Source: Elmis aenea (lineage: Eukaryota; Arthropoda; Insecta; Coleoptera; Elmidae). From it: a stretch of 64,000 nt of DNA. A program made the translations under genes and the position numbers. The notes under the pieces are model-generated. The model was not told the origin of the DNA, searched no databases, and saw only the letters and a list, made by a program, of their open reading frames with translations. Position 1 is the first letter of the stretch. Each line of letters opens with the position of its first letter. The stretch spans positions 3,100,001-3,164,000 of the forward strand of contig OX393579.1 in the NCBI GenBank assembly GCA_947652605.1. Reading direction: 5' to 3'. Below, one piece after another: positions 23,356-34,750 of this stretch.

Positions 23356-24013
23356 TACAGGATGTGTATAAATTGGTGTACAACTATAACGTGTTGTTGT
23401 TCTTCGTATAATTCTATTTATTTATTTATTTAGTCATGAGTCCTTTTACTGTTAGGTGTAGGACTGTTGATTGGTGTTTTTCTTGCTTGTGCTAGCTTTT
23501 TTATGTCTTCCCATTTGATGTTTCTGTCCGCTGTTGCTTTTTTAACTTCGTCTTGCCAGGTTTTTTTCGGTCTACCTCTTTTGTTTTTTCCTGTGATCTT
23601 GCTTCATAGGCTTTTCTGGTTAACCTTTCTTGTTTCATCCTATAAATGTGACCCAACCATCCCAGCTGTCTTTCTTGTATTTCTGTTTCAACTGATTTCA
23701 TCTTTAATCGTTCTCTATATGTTTCATTTCTGATTCTATCTTTTTTGGGTTTTCCTTGGATTTTTCTTAGAAATCGCATTTCTGCTGCATTCAATCGGTT
23801 ACTACTTTTATTTGTGAGTGTCCACGTTTCACTTTCGTATAAAAGAGCCGGAGTTACTATAATTCTATTTAATAAATCATATTATAGAAATATTGCCTAA
23901 AGTATAGTTTTAGAATTGCCCCAACCAACATTTTTGCGATAGCATTTTCAGATGAAAATTATGCTAGAAACAACGAAACGTTATAGTTTTTACATTTTTA
24001 TGCACACCCTGTT
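23356..24013. mobile_element. TACAGG-type MITE interrupted by a truncated LINE
   Basis: The left end TACAGGATGTGTATAAATTG and the right end (complement of ACAGGGTGTGCATAAAAATG) are imperfect inverted repeats, with the shared inner word ACTATAACGT. TA lies at 23354-23355 and 24014-24015. The MITE holds the LINE tail at 23421-23857. Without it the element would be about 210 bp. Confidence 0.68.
23421..23857 (-). pseudogene. 5'-truncated LINE insertion, ORF2 C-terminus, with 14-bp target duplication
   Basis: The minus strand encodes LYESETWTLTNKSSNRLNAA, EMRFLRKIQGKPKKDRIRNE and EIQERQLGWLGHIYRMKQER, the C-terminal region of a LINE ORF2. The frame then slips in the GRPKK-type basic tail. The element ends on the minus strand in a TAAA repeat. 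It is flanked by a perfect 14-bp direct repeat TATAATTCTATTTA (23407-23420 and 23858-23871), the mark of target-primed reverse transcription. It landed in an older MITE. It is 5'-truncated and dead, but less decayed than the other LINE pieces. Confidence 0.85.
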
Positions 24014-25100
24014 TATCAACAATACAACTTAAATAAAATATTTGGTAAACAAGGACGTGAGAATATATTTCACAACGTTGTAGTACCTGTATCTACGCTG
24101 ATAAAAATTTCATGTGTAGCCCTTTAAAAACACTAATGTGAGACCATATTAAGTGTTGTTGTGGCAGACCTGCGACCATTAATTCTTATTGTATTTCGAA
24201 AAATTAACACTTCTTCATCTAGGTCTCGTAATAGCTATCTGTTGACGGAAATAATTTGCCTGTTACAGTACTCTAGGTATTCATAGTCAATCAGTATCTT
24301 AGTAGGTATCTATCAAACTATAAAATATAGGGAAAAACGATTTTTGCATTACTTTTAATTCAACTCGAAGTTTTTGAGTTATTCAAGTAGTAAAATGATA
24401 CGATATTGTCGCCCTATCGGGATAGCTCGCTTACAGACTTGCAGACTGACTGACGCTTTATGTAATTAGTGAATTCATGGCCGTTGATGTATTATTTATG
24501 GTCGGATTTCTGACATCAAAATGCGTTTTCGTAATGAAATATGGCAAACTAATAGCTTTTTTCCTGCCGGAGTGATGCGAAGGTTTTTTGGGCTTCCTTA
24601 ACGTAATCGGTTATTAATTATTATGCAATTATGTTGATGGTGTGCGTTAGTGGTGAGGAAAATAAAAATGTAAATAGCGCCTGAAATTAATAACTCCGAA
24701 ACTAATAAAACGAGACTGAAATTGATGATATGCCGGATATTAAAGTGTCCGAGCTAAAAGAACCAATTGTTAGAAACGACTGCTTATAAGAGGATCGCTC
24801 AAGACTCTTTTCAGGTGGAGTTGGAAGACGGTGGGGGGCCTCCGCATGGGGTACAGCCACCGAGAGGAGCACATTCGACAAATTGTAATTTATCGAAGCT
24901 ACCCGGCCGTATTTTAGGTCAGTTTTTCCTTAAATAAATTCGCTAGTTTATGTGTGGCCGCGTCAGTCTACGGGTTACCGAGTCGGGGTTCCGTCGCACT
25001 GCGCATAGTAAGTAAGTGTGGGAACATGGAAGACCTCCTGCATTATTAAACGATTGTCAAACGGGACCCGTTTATGCAGATTGTCAACTTACTTTTGTCA
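24014..25100. other. Unique G+C-richer block with homeodomain-type cores, no clear gene
   Basis: From about 24450 to 25100 the sequence is unique and less AT-rich, with words such as GTAATTAGTGAATTC and TTATTAATTATTATGCAATT. An open stretch without an ATG follows a possible acceptor (CTCTTTTCAG, ending 24814): VELEDGGGPPHGVQPPRGAH, continuing to a TAA near 24936, with a possible GTCAGT donor at 24918. I do not recognise the peptide. It could be an exon or a developmental enhancer. Confidence 0.3.
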
Positions 25101-27886
25101 CTTTTTCGTTCGTACAAATCATTTCGATTTTAACAGGGTAACGCTATGAAATACGAGCCGTTCATATCGTCAGTCGTATAAGTCCACTTATTGTTGTTTC
25201 AGGATAATTAACTCTTTGCATTTTAACCTCTTTTAAAAGTATTTTTAAACAGTAATGTCCCGATTTCATGTTTTAAAGAAGTTAGACATAAGGCAGTCTT
25301 ACGATGTCATCATTTTCATAAACATTGCTTGAGTAAAATAATATTCTTATTATCCGCAAGTGGACTTACACCGCTTTCAAACGTATTAATTGTCGAACAC
25401 ATAACCTACACCACATTTTTGTTTAAATTTCAATTAAAGTAGACTACTGAGCAAGGTTATTTTAAAAATCTAAAATAATAATAATCTTAGTGATACATTA
25501 CCATTCTAAAATTTCTTAGAAGTTATTCTAATTCTAATCTATTTTACAGTAATTGTCACAGTTAGGTCAAGTATACATGTAGAAACCACTGATTTATACA
25601 AGTGACCATTGATTCCAAATAGATTCCTAATATTTTTGAAAAGGTAAAAACAAAATTAAAGTTGCAGTTGTCGAGGTAACTGAATTGAAAAAAAAAGTTA
25701 CTTTTTCAACGGTTGCTTTTCTTGAATTGTTGCGAGTATTTACTGTAATGCGAACAAGAAACACTAAAAAGTTACCATTCAGTATCAAGATGTATTCATT
25801 TAATTTAAATATTTAAAAGTTAAAAGCTGTGATAAATATTCCTGTACTTACTAACAATATTTATAATAATAATTGGTAATAAAATTGGTTAATTTTGAGA
25901 TGGTGTTTTAAGGAGAGCTAATACTACTAACTTTGACTCATATTTATTTTCTACTTTGCTTCTGAGAGAGTTTCTTGACGTATTTGTAGTGAACAAAGGG
26001 TATATGTGGCAAAAACTCTGCATATCGTTATATTTAGCTGACAAGTATGTTTGGAATGTTAATATAAAGGCTAAAATGTTATTTTGTTGAATTTTCAGCC
26101 CTTCCTTGTTACGAAAAAAAAAAATCTTTTCTGCATCTTCCTCAACTTATGTCTTATGAAATATTTTATATGGTTCAACTTTCTTAAATCTCATCCTGTA
26201 TATAATAAACACTTCATGTTGTCATATTAAGCTGATGTAATAGGTCTGCATTTTTATAAAATGGCAATAATGTTGTTTTTCGCCTCTTATATTTGGGATA
26301 TAATTCTAAAATTTTAAATTCTTCATCTCCTATTGATGTCTTATAAAATTATTTATGTGATGCACCGCTCTTAAATCTCACTGAGTATATATTTGGCCAA
26401 TCAAATAGTCCGTCAGTATTTTTCGTTTTTTTTTTTCCGTCTGTTCTAGAATGTTTAACAGCTAAACTTGTGTGGGCTCATTCACAGGGAATTTTTAATA
26501 TCATGGCTTTAACATTATAAAGAGTTGAAAAAATGCATCGATCTACAACAGAAGCTAGACAAATTTAATTTATTGTAGTACCTAATTTCATAATCTATAG
26601 ACGCTCAAATACGTCCAGGTAAATGGTTGAAAATCAAACGAAAACTTTTAATAATCTAGGCTTGGACTACTTCAAATATATTAGTGGACTTTATAAAATG
26701 ATACTTATAATATACTCTTGCATATAATAATATAATGTTGAGATATGTTTGAAGCGCCAATTTTGTCGGATTTTAACTTGAAAATTTGGAATTTTGATAA
26801 ACTAATAAAAAAGTTTTGACCTTACGGTCCTAGATATTTTCCCACAAAACACAAAATCGTCTGATTTTTCAAATTATCTTCCAAACTAAAACTGCGAAGT
26901 CGATTCGAAATTCACAATTTTCGTTTAATTCTTTTCAAATACCAAATGCAATATTTATCAGTAACATAAACAAATATGTAAAAGTTTAAACAGTGCAACT
27001 AGGTTCTTGGTAATTTATGTTTCAAGGAAACGAAAATCAGGGTACGAAAACAGCAAAACAAAAAACAAAACAAAACGTATTGAAATTGGGTTTATGTACG
27101 TTTTAGTAGTCACACGTGTTATCTAAAACATTTTAAAATTTGCATGTTTTTCAATTTGAATAATAATTACTTGTGCAGATTTCAAAACGAATTTAAATAA
27201 TAACTAGGGCATGAAACATGGGCGTAGCCACCTAATTTGATAATGATAACAATTATGAGTCTTAAAACGAAAATAACATAACGAAACTGTTACAAAGGAA
27301 CTACCAATTTTTGATTCGCACGCCCCAAAGACTTGTAATTTTTTCAATTTCAAAAAGAACTTTTTATGTTTCCATTATTTTATTCACAAGTAATAATGTT
27401 GTGAAACTTTATCAGTTGACATGGACAATAAAACCATGGATAAAATTAGACAAGTTTCAATAAATTTTGTAAATTAAAATTAGAATTTGTACAAAATTCC
27501 TTAAAAAAAGCAACTTATTTACTACATAGAAATTTCCGTTAAAAATTTTCATCGGTATTTTCAAAAGTTGCATTTTTGCTATTGTTGTTTAAATTAATAG
27601 AGTATTCAATATTCATTTCTCCAAAAAGTTGTGAGAAAATGCTTATTAATTTTTTATAACTCCATATTGTGAAGAACTCCTGATAGCTAATTTATCCTTT
27701 GGCTCCAACACTTTGATGTAAGACTTTATACAAAACAATATGCATGAAACAACCTTACATTAAAATTGTTTACAAATTTATACACATCGTGTTTAATCAA
27801 TACTCTTTTAGTTATATTTTATTGTCACGAAAACCTGGATACGGTCCATCATTCGAAAATAAAATCGTAAAGTATTAATTTGCAAG
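25101..27886. other. AT-rich DNA with two related MITE-end fragments
   Basis: Two similar segments, about 26085-26212 and 26270-26392, both carry ATGTCTTATRAAAT and then CTTAAATCTCA..., like the right end of a TACAGGGTGAGATTTAAG-type element. No left ends were found and there are no genes. The remainder is AT-rich and not recognised. Confidence 0.4.
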
Positions 27887-28273
27887 TTGCCCTACACATT
27901 TTCTTCTTCTATAAATAGCCCACAAAAGTGCGATATTTACATATTTTGTTTCTTAAAACAGGTTCCAAGTTTTGTAACAACAATAATTCAACTTGTCATC
28001 AGTATGAAAACCATTAAAAAAGTAAATAATTTCGACCGACACTGGATTCCTTTGCCGCAAAAAGTTTTTATAGCGAAGTTTAGTTTTACATCAGAGATTT
28101 CCAAATTAATTAAATTAAATGTAAATACGCTGAGGATTTTTTATCTCGGGTGGGGGAATTCGCGTATTTTGTTTATGCAAATTAATCAAAGAGTTTGCGG
28201 TGTAAGTGGCCATAAAAAACATAATGTAACTTGTGAGTTAATCAAATTAGGAATAATATTGAACGGATTCTGA
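27887..28273 (+). other. Unrecognised 128-codon open frame
   Basis: One of the longest open frames of the window, with no family resemblance that I can see and an AT-driven composition. It has no signal peptide, no repeats and no clear domain. The underlying DNA from about 27990 to 28240 contains GTTTATGCAAATTAATC and GGCCATAAAAAACATAATG, words like Hox or POU sites, so the conservation could be regulatory. I would not annotate it as a gene without transcript support. Confidence 0.15.
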
Positions 28274-30114
28274 AGATGCCAGTGTTCGCGTATGAACATC
28301 TGGTGAGAAAGAATGTATAAAAACGATTTTATAGTATTTTATTAGCAGACTATAAAAAATTATAGTTAATTTTTTCCGATAATAAATTAACCTTAAGTAG
28401 ACATAAAATGTAGATCGGTTTATTTCAAACTTATTTTATTTAAAGTTCAGTGTTAAAACGTTGAAACTGGTATAGATTTGTTCAAAAAGTTATTTTCTTA
28501 GCTTATCAATTTAAGCTTGTGCACATTTAAATTTGTAATGAAGCAACTAAATAACTTAAACATTGATCGAGAATAATTTCTAAATATGGATGTCACATTT
28601 GTGATGGACTTGTGATGGAATTAAAATAGTATTAGAAATAGCTTACTCAAATACGACAATAATTATACTATGTTTTAAGTTGTAACGTTAAAAGATTTTG
28701 TTCAAAGAATGTTTGAAAATAATTTAAAAATTCATCTTTATCAAAGACTGAAAATTGTTTGCTTATATTTGTTGTTCCTTATGATTTTTGACTATAAATT
28801 ATTCTATCAAAACTTCTAGGTAAGAATGAAATATACTTGCTTAACAATTTTTTTATTTTTATGAGAATCAAAATAGTACGTGAAGCAAAATTAAAATGCG
28901 TTTACCGGACCCTTATAATTGCATTGAAATTTTAATTGAAAAACTTGGTTACACAATGAAGAGCAAATTTTTTTGTTACATAACGAAATAAATGTATTCT
29001 TCGTCCCATTATGCTGCTATTAGTTGGTGTGTTTTGTTGGTGTATATATTATGTTAATAATTACACGAGAATGCTTGTGTATTGTAATATTCGATGGTAT
29101 TCCACAGGTACAATGAACCTGCCATGGGCCAACTATCAATTTTCTAGGGCTTGGTGCATTTGTCGTTACAAAACTGCCTGTTATTTATTAATTAATATTG
29201 ATGACACTTCTCAATAAATTCCTCAGAGTGGCCATCGTTTACGGTACGTCAATTAAAAATTAACTGCGGGTATTTTTTTCCTCAATGGACAAGTTTGTTT
29301 ATTCTTTTGACACAGGACAAGGAATTCAGCTGTGTTTAAGGGTAAGTTTTGGACCAAAATAAGATTTCATTCGCGTACAAGTCGTCAGAATGTGTTTTGG
29401 TATGTTCTCGGACGAAATCCGGCTGTAATCTGATGTTGGGACGAGTCGGACTAACAAGGGTTTCTGTCGCGGTTATTTATAGTAGGCCCTGACGCAACAC
29501 TCAGGTAGCTCTGGTCGAGGTAGGCGTTGCATTTTTTTGTTTTAAGACGGGATTGTCTGACAGGACAGGAGACACAGTGACAGATTCAAACTCTTTCCTC
29601 CTCTCTCTCTGTCTTTGCTTTTCTTTGAATTCCGAAATGCTATCATTGCTTTTCTGATAAGATAGTTGTTTCACATTTGGTGCTACCGTGACCACAGAAC
29701 ATTTACCACTTAAGATAATCATTGTCAGCTGTAGTTTGTTTTGTTTGGTTTATTTGGAAGTTTATGTTTTGCCTACTACATATTTTAACACTCACTTAAC
29801 TGCTATCTTTAACAAACTGTTTGACCAAAGCCCAATCTACCGTAAATACCAGTATCTTCCAATCACACACCAAGCTCCTTGCTGTATAAATCTTAATCAC
29901 ATGTTCATAGGTAATTAAAAATATATAATGATACTTTTATAGTGTTATTAAATAGCAAATAGAAAATCTTACACTAGTAAATGATAAAGTTATTAAAGCA
30001 ATTCCTTAAAATGTTTTTTATTCTGATTTTTGACTATTGGTTTATAGTAAATCAATAAAAAGATTTTTTTTCTGGATCTATAGGCATGAATTCTCGTTTT
30101 TTTTTTTTTTTTTG

Positions 30115-30330
30115 AAATAAATACATGTTTCGTCTGCCAAGTTTTGTAGACTTCTTCAGAGCTATAAATAAAATAACAAATTGTATGATAAATTAAAAAG
30201 CACATAATGAAATGTGTTAATAGAATAAGGAAAACCAGTTCCAAGTAAGGATGACTGATAAAATTTGTTTGCAAAAACTTTTGTGTAGCATTTATGCTTT
30301 AAAATTAAGAAAATTGAATTGTAGAAATAG
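30115..30330. repeat. Dispersed repeat, copy 2 of 3
   Basis: It shares CGTCTGCCAAGTTTTGTAG and ACTTCTTCAGA with the block at 12410, then AAATTGTATGATAAATTAAA, AGTAAGGATGACTGATAAAA and CTTTAAAATTAAGA with both other copies. A 17-base T run (30097-30113) lies just before it. No coding frame. Confidence 0.6.
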
Positions 30331-31697
30331 TATGTGATAGCATTAACTAATGACATTTAAATAAAAATGGAACATCTTACACTGGTTGACTATTTTTGCA
30401 AATTAAGTTTTGTTGATTACATTAGTTTAAAAGTATTTTTTTAAAGGACTGTCAATATATCTGCCTTATAATTACATGCATCTGGGTTGTAATTGATAAA
30501 AATACTTTCGACTATTATTTAAACGTAATTATATTGGCAAAGAACCAATATATTTTAATCACATACATTTAAGTTTTCAAGAAGGAACTACTTACTAATA
30601 ATTTTTATTAACAAATCATTGTCGATCTTCATACTGCATATTTAATTTGTTTATAAAAATACTAAGGAAGTTTTCTCATTTTCATCTGCATTATGACAAG
30701 AGGGTTTTTTCGTGAATTTTAAAAATAAGCAAATAAGTGTATTAATAAATTATCTGTGTTTTACAAGCGAAGACAACCGAAAACCTTAAAGACATTGATC
30801 ATGTATTGGGAAAAATATATACTTAGCTATATACATACTTAATAAACTGACATTAAAAGGTTAAACACCTCGATGAGCTCTGAGCACCAAGAATTACTAA
30901 TTGTAAGCAATGCCAACAATTGCCAAATAATACCAAAAATTACCAAACTTTATACACTAAACTTTCAAATAGTTAAAGATACTTTTTTTGTATTTACTTT
31001 AAGTTAAATAAGTAGGTATTAAGTAATATAATTTACAACAAAAGGTCATTGAATAACTCGATCTTATTGGCGATAACCATAATTTATTGGTTCGTAGAAA
31101 TTCTTCCTCGGCTAAAAATACAAGCAGTTTATTTTAGATTCAGATCATATCTCGCGATTTTCAGCCTTTTTTTTAAACCCATACGACCTGCTCGTAGGAG
31201 CACCTCGTTACAAATTTTTTGCGCCAGTTTAAATAATACCACGCCATTAAAATAATCCCACCGAAAAAAAAAAACTCCAGTTACAATTTTCCGTTTGCAA
31301 TAACAATTGCAGGAAATTTACGGAGCATGTGATATCCGCAATAAAAATAACGAAACTTAATCCGATGCGCTGTTTAGCATTCGTAATAATCTCGGACGGT
31401 TATAGTATTTTGACGAAAATATGCTCCTTCGCTTGCAAGTATTATTTTTAAAGCTGTAATTAATTTTTTTTGTGTACATCCGCGATCCATATTCATGAAC
31501 TGGTTCCGAGGCATATCCTGAACGCTCATATACTATTCGGATTTTTACGCTACTTTTGTTGCTACGAGTTTAAATATAAGTAACACAATTTGAAATAAAA
31601 TAAAAAAACAAGTAGGTAGAAACAATGTTATTTATTCTGCAATAGTTGAAATAGATGCCATTCAAAAATTACATTTTCCGTGACACTACAAAAAAAA

Positions 31698-31759
31698 TCC
31701 TGCTGATTCCTGCTGATTTCAGCTGATTCCTGCTGATTTCAGCTGATTCCTGCTGATTT
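31698..31759. repeat. Short tandem repeat of CCTGCTGATTTCAGCTGATT
   Basis: Three or so turns of a ~20-bp unit made of CTGCTGATT and CAGCTGATT words. A lone inverted CAGCAGGAT lies nearby at about 31792. It is a simple minisatellite. Confidence 0.85.
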
Positions 31760-32404
31760 ATGTTTATTAATTTATTTTCTCTTCTTTTCTTCAGCAGGAT
31801 TTAAAAACAAATTAAATCATTATTTGTTTATGGAAATTAAATACTTAAACTTAAATGAACGATTTGAAAATTTATAAAACGTTCGAACTGATTAAAGCGA
31901 TTTATTAAAAATATTAATTCTTCTTATAAGTGAAAGTAAAAAATATTTATTTTTATATGTTAAAATACTATAAAAAATCTGTAATAGTTTGGAAACTCTT
32001 CGTCAGTAGATTATTAGTTCTTTTTTTTATTATACAAATGCAGTTGTTATTGCAACACGTTCATAAAAAAAGTATATTCATTTTTTAACTAAGCTTATTT
32101 CATCTGAAATGTCAGCCGTTTAATTAAGATTTACAATCAATCATTAATTAATTTTAAAAGTGTGGTAAGTTTATTTGGGTATGACAATCTTTATTTTTAA
32201 CAAATTGTTCAAAGATTTTTTTGTGCAACTTCAGCTAATTGATGACAAAACAAAATCATTTAAAATAATTTTCCACTAAAATATAAGTGTAACTACCCCC
32301 TAGCTATAATTTAATATTTGCACTGTCCGTTCGCAGACAAATTAAATTTTCTGAAGGTAATTGATGAACTTTTAAATTAAAACTTTTACCTCGCTGTAAC
32401 AAAT

Positions 32405-32533
32405 ACGTGTTTAACAATGTCGATCCATTAACTAAAAGTGTTCCTTTTCTAAACTTATTGTAAAACAGGATGTGATCGAGGGAACTGAGGCGATCTCGCC
32501 TCGATTGAGTTAATGGATCAATTTTTAACACCG
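32405..32533. repeat. Nested inverted repeats around GAGGCGATCTCGCCTC
   Basis: The outer arms near 32405-32434 and 32505-32533 share GATCCATTAACT and its complement exactly, and match more loosely over about 28 bp. Between them lies a palindrome, GAGGCGA-TC-TCGCCTC (32487-32502), itself bracketed by ATCGAGG and CCTCGAT. The block is G+C-richer than the surrounding DNA. There is no target duplication and no recognised protein. It may be an element remnant or a structured host site. Confidence 0.6.
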
Positions 32534-33485
32534 CGGGACTCCCATTGAGGGAACAAAGGCTTTGATTATTTCGAGAATCACAATACACAACACTCGACCT
32601 AATATCTATAGATACATTATTAGTTAAATATTTACTTAGGAGCGACTATAAATGGTTGAATTATTTAAGTCATTCATTTTAAATATGATTATGTACCTAC
32701 ATGCGTATATGTTCCAATAAAAAATTACATAATATCTTATATCTAAGCCAAAACTGACGTGGAGAAGAGAGTATCAAAACTAGCATACATTTTTTAAGAG
32801 GGCGATTCAATTTACAAATATGATTAATAATCATTTGTTATACATACAAATATATTATTAGCACGATAACTATAAAATGTGAAACATTATTACTTAGATA
32901 TTAACCTGAACAAATAAATTATCATTGTATAAAAGCTTGAAACTTAACAATTTATTATAAAACATTTGGCATTTGATTAACCCCTGTGTACTATCTTAAA
33001 ATATTTAGATAACGAAAAATTGTTATAGGATTATATTTATTGTCAACTATAAAAAGTGCCTCATTAATAATTGTTCTAAAGCTATCTACACATTATTTTA
33101 AAATCAGTTTATTATAACCATGAATATTGTGTTTTCATTTAATAAAAAATTAATTAACATGTAAAAAAGCTGGCGATTGACGCAGACACTAGAGTCTTAC
33201 ATTTGCATTAAGCTGACATTAAATTTACATAAAACATTTCATATTCAGATAGTGTGCGAAATATTCGCAGAAATATGATAGGAAATTTGTTAAATGTATA
33301 ACTTACTTATGGATTTTATTGGAATGCATCAATAATTTTTAGTGGAACGATGTATTACTTAGAACATATTTATCATGCGACGTTAATGATGTTGTAAGAG
33401 GAAATTGATTATATAAGAGCGCATATTTATAATCACATGAATGCTCTCCAATTTTATATAAATCAGTTCCACATAGCAATCAAAG

Positions 33486-34750
33486 CGGTTCCTCTTGTAC
33501 CTTCTGGTGTCGAGGTATGATTTTCTATTGTGTTATGTTTCTCCACTCCTGCCTATCGTTAGCTAATTGTGGTACATCTCTCCAGCTGACTCCTTTTTCT
33601 TCTAGTCTCTGCCTCACTTCTTTTCCCATTTTATTCTGGTCTTCCTCTATTTTTTCCCTCCATCTTCATTTTCCATCCTATTTTCGCATATCTACTTTCT
33701 GGCATGCGTAGTAGATGCCCAAGCCATCTTAATTGATTCGTCTTTAGTTTATTGCAACCCCAGTAGGCTTTCTTTGTGTTTTGCTTACATTCTTAAGTTA
33801 TTTTATCCAAAAGAATTATAAAGAGCAGTGGACTTAATGTGTCTCCTTGTCTTACTCCCACTGTTGTTAAAAATTCCTGGGACCTGCTGTTATGGGTTCG
33901 CACATAATTTCTACTACTCACTACTCTTATGTAAGCTCTTGATGGCGTTTAATAATCCTTTTCCCACTCTACCTTGTTTCAATATCTTCCAGATCTTCTC
34001 CCTTGGCACTCTATCGAAGGCTTTTGACAGATCGATAAAGCACAAGTACACCATCTTTGAATGTTCCTTGTTTTTTTACAACTGTCTTAACGTAAAAATT
34101 AGATCCTGCGTGCTTCTACCCTGTCTGAAGCCACATTGCGCCTCTTCCAAATTTCTTTCGAAATGTTTCCTTAATCTCTCCTCTTAAAATTCTTTTATAT
34201 AATTTTTCTACAACACTAAGTAGAGAAATGCCTCTATAGTTTTCGCATTTTTTACTAGGGCTTCGAACCGTAATTTTTTTCGTTTCGGTTTTCGTTCCGG
34301 TTCAATTAAAACATTATATATCGGTTCGGTTTCGGTTTTCGTTCCGGAAAAAATAACGTTTTTTTCGGTTTTTGGTTTTCGGTTCAGCTCCGAGTGATTA
34401 CTTTTTTAAATTTTTTAAATGTTTTTATTTGGTATAGGTAATAATAAGGTATAATAATTTTAAATAGAAGTAAATAACATATGATGATAATATAATTTAT
34501 TAAACGAAACATATATAAACAAAACGCGCGAGTTTGTTGAACATGTACCGAACCGTAATAAACCGATATTTTTTTCCAGTTCAGTTCCGGTTTTCGTTCC
34601 GACAAAAATAACGGTTTTTTTCCGGTTTTCGGTTTTCGGTTCAGTTCCGGTTCGAAGCCCTGTTTTTTACTATCACCAGTCTTGAATATCGGTAATACAA
34701 CAGATACCTCCCAGTCCTTTGGTACATCTTTGGAAAATATAACTAATTAA
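33486..34750 (-). pseudogene. LINE family A, RT domain joined to C-terminus, internal deletion and hAT insertion
   Basis: Read on the minus strand from 34750: KDVPKDWEVSVVLPIFKTGD and CENYRGISLLSVVEKLYKRI are the opening of the RT domain. AMWLQTG and GSNFYVKTVVKKQGTF then match the QCGFRPGRST / TLRQLVEK region, followed by a worn LVLVFIDLEKAFDR-type segment and GVRQGD-like codons near 33850. The YADD part is missing: near 33745 the frame jumps straight to the tail with MPESRYAKI-like codons, a loss of roughly 0.5 kb compared with the copy at 41490. A hAT-type MITE (34256-34662) sits inside the NYRGISLL region. Stops and frameshifts are frequent. Dead element. Confidence 0.8.
34256..34662. mobile_element. 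Non-autonomous hAT-type element (407 bp) inside a LINE RT domain
   Basis: The ends TAGGGCTTCGAACCG and CGGTTCGAAGCCCTG are inverted with a single end mismatch. The perfect 8-bp target duplication TTTTTTAC lies at 34248-34255 and 34663-34670. Both ends are made of repeated CGGTTTTCGGTTCCG-like words. Removing the insertion restores the LINE order KKCENYRGISLL on the minus strand, which confirms the boundaries. No protein is encoded; 34384-34605 minus is a chance frame. Confidence 0.88.

Larger units (their letters stand above)
28274..33485. other. Long AT-rich stretch without genes
   Basis: No recognisable gene over about 5 kb, only small separately listed repeats. At 29316-29341 a 26-nt segment lies between a good acceptor (TATTCTTTTGACACAG) and GTAAGTTTT; this could be chance. 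Small frames (29011-29217, 29501-29722, 32304-32588) are not recognised. Confidence 0.5.

Noticed and set aside
29316..29341. 26-nt micro-exon between CACAG and GTAAGT
   Set aside because: Too short, no distinctive coding content, and acceptor-donor pairs this close are expected a few times by chance in 64 kb of AT-rich DNA.
32304..32588. 94-codon minus frame over the nested palindromes
   Set aside because: No family resemblance, and the open frame is more simply explained by the G+C-richer palindromic sequence lacking stops.
33517..34187. Plus-strand frames of 64 and 119 codons
   Set aside because: Both are shadows of the family A LINE, which is coded on the minus strand and recognisable there.
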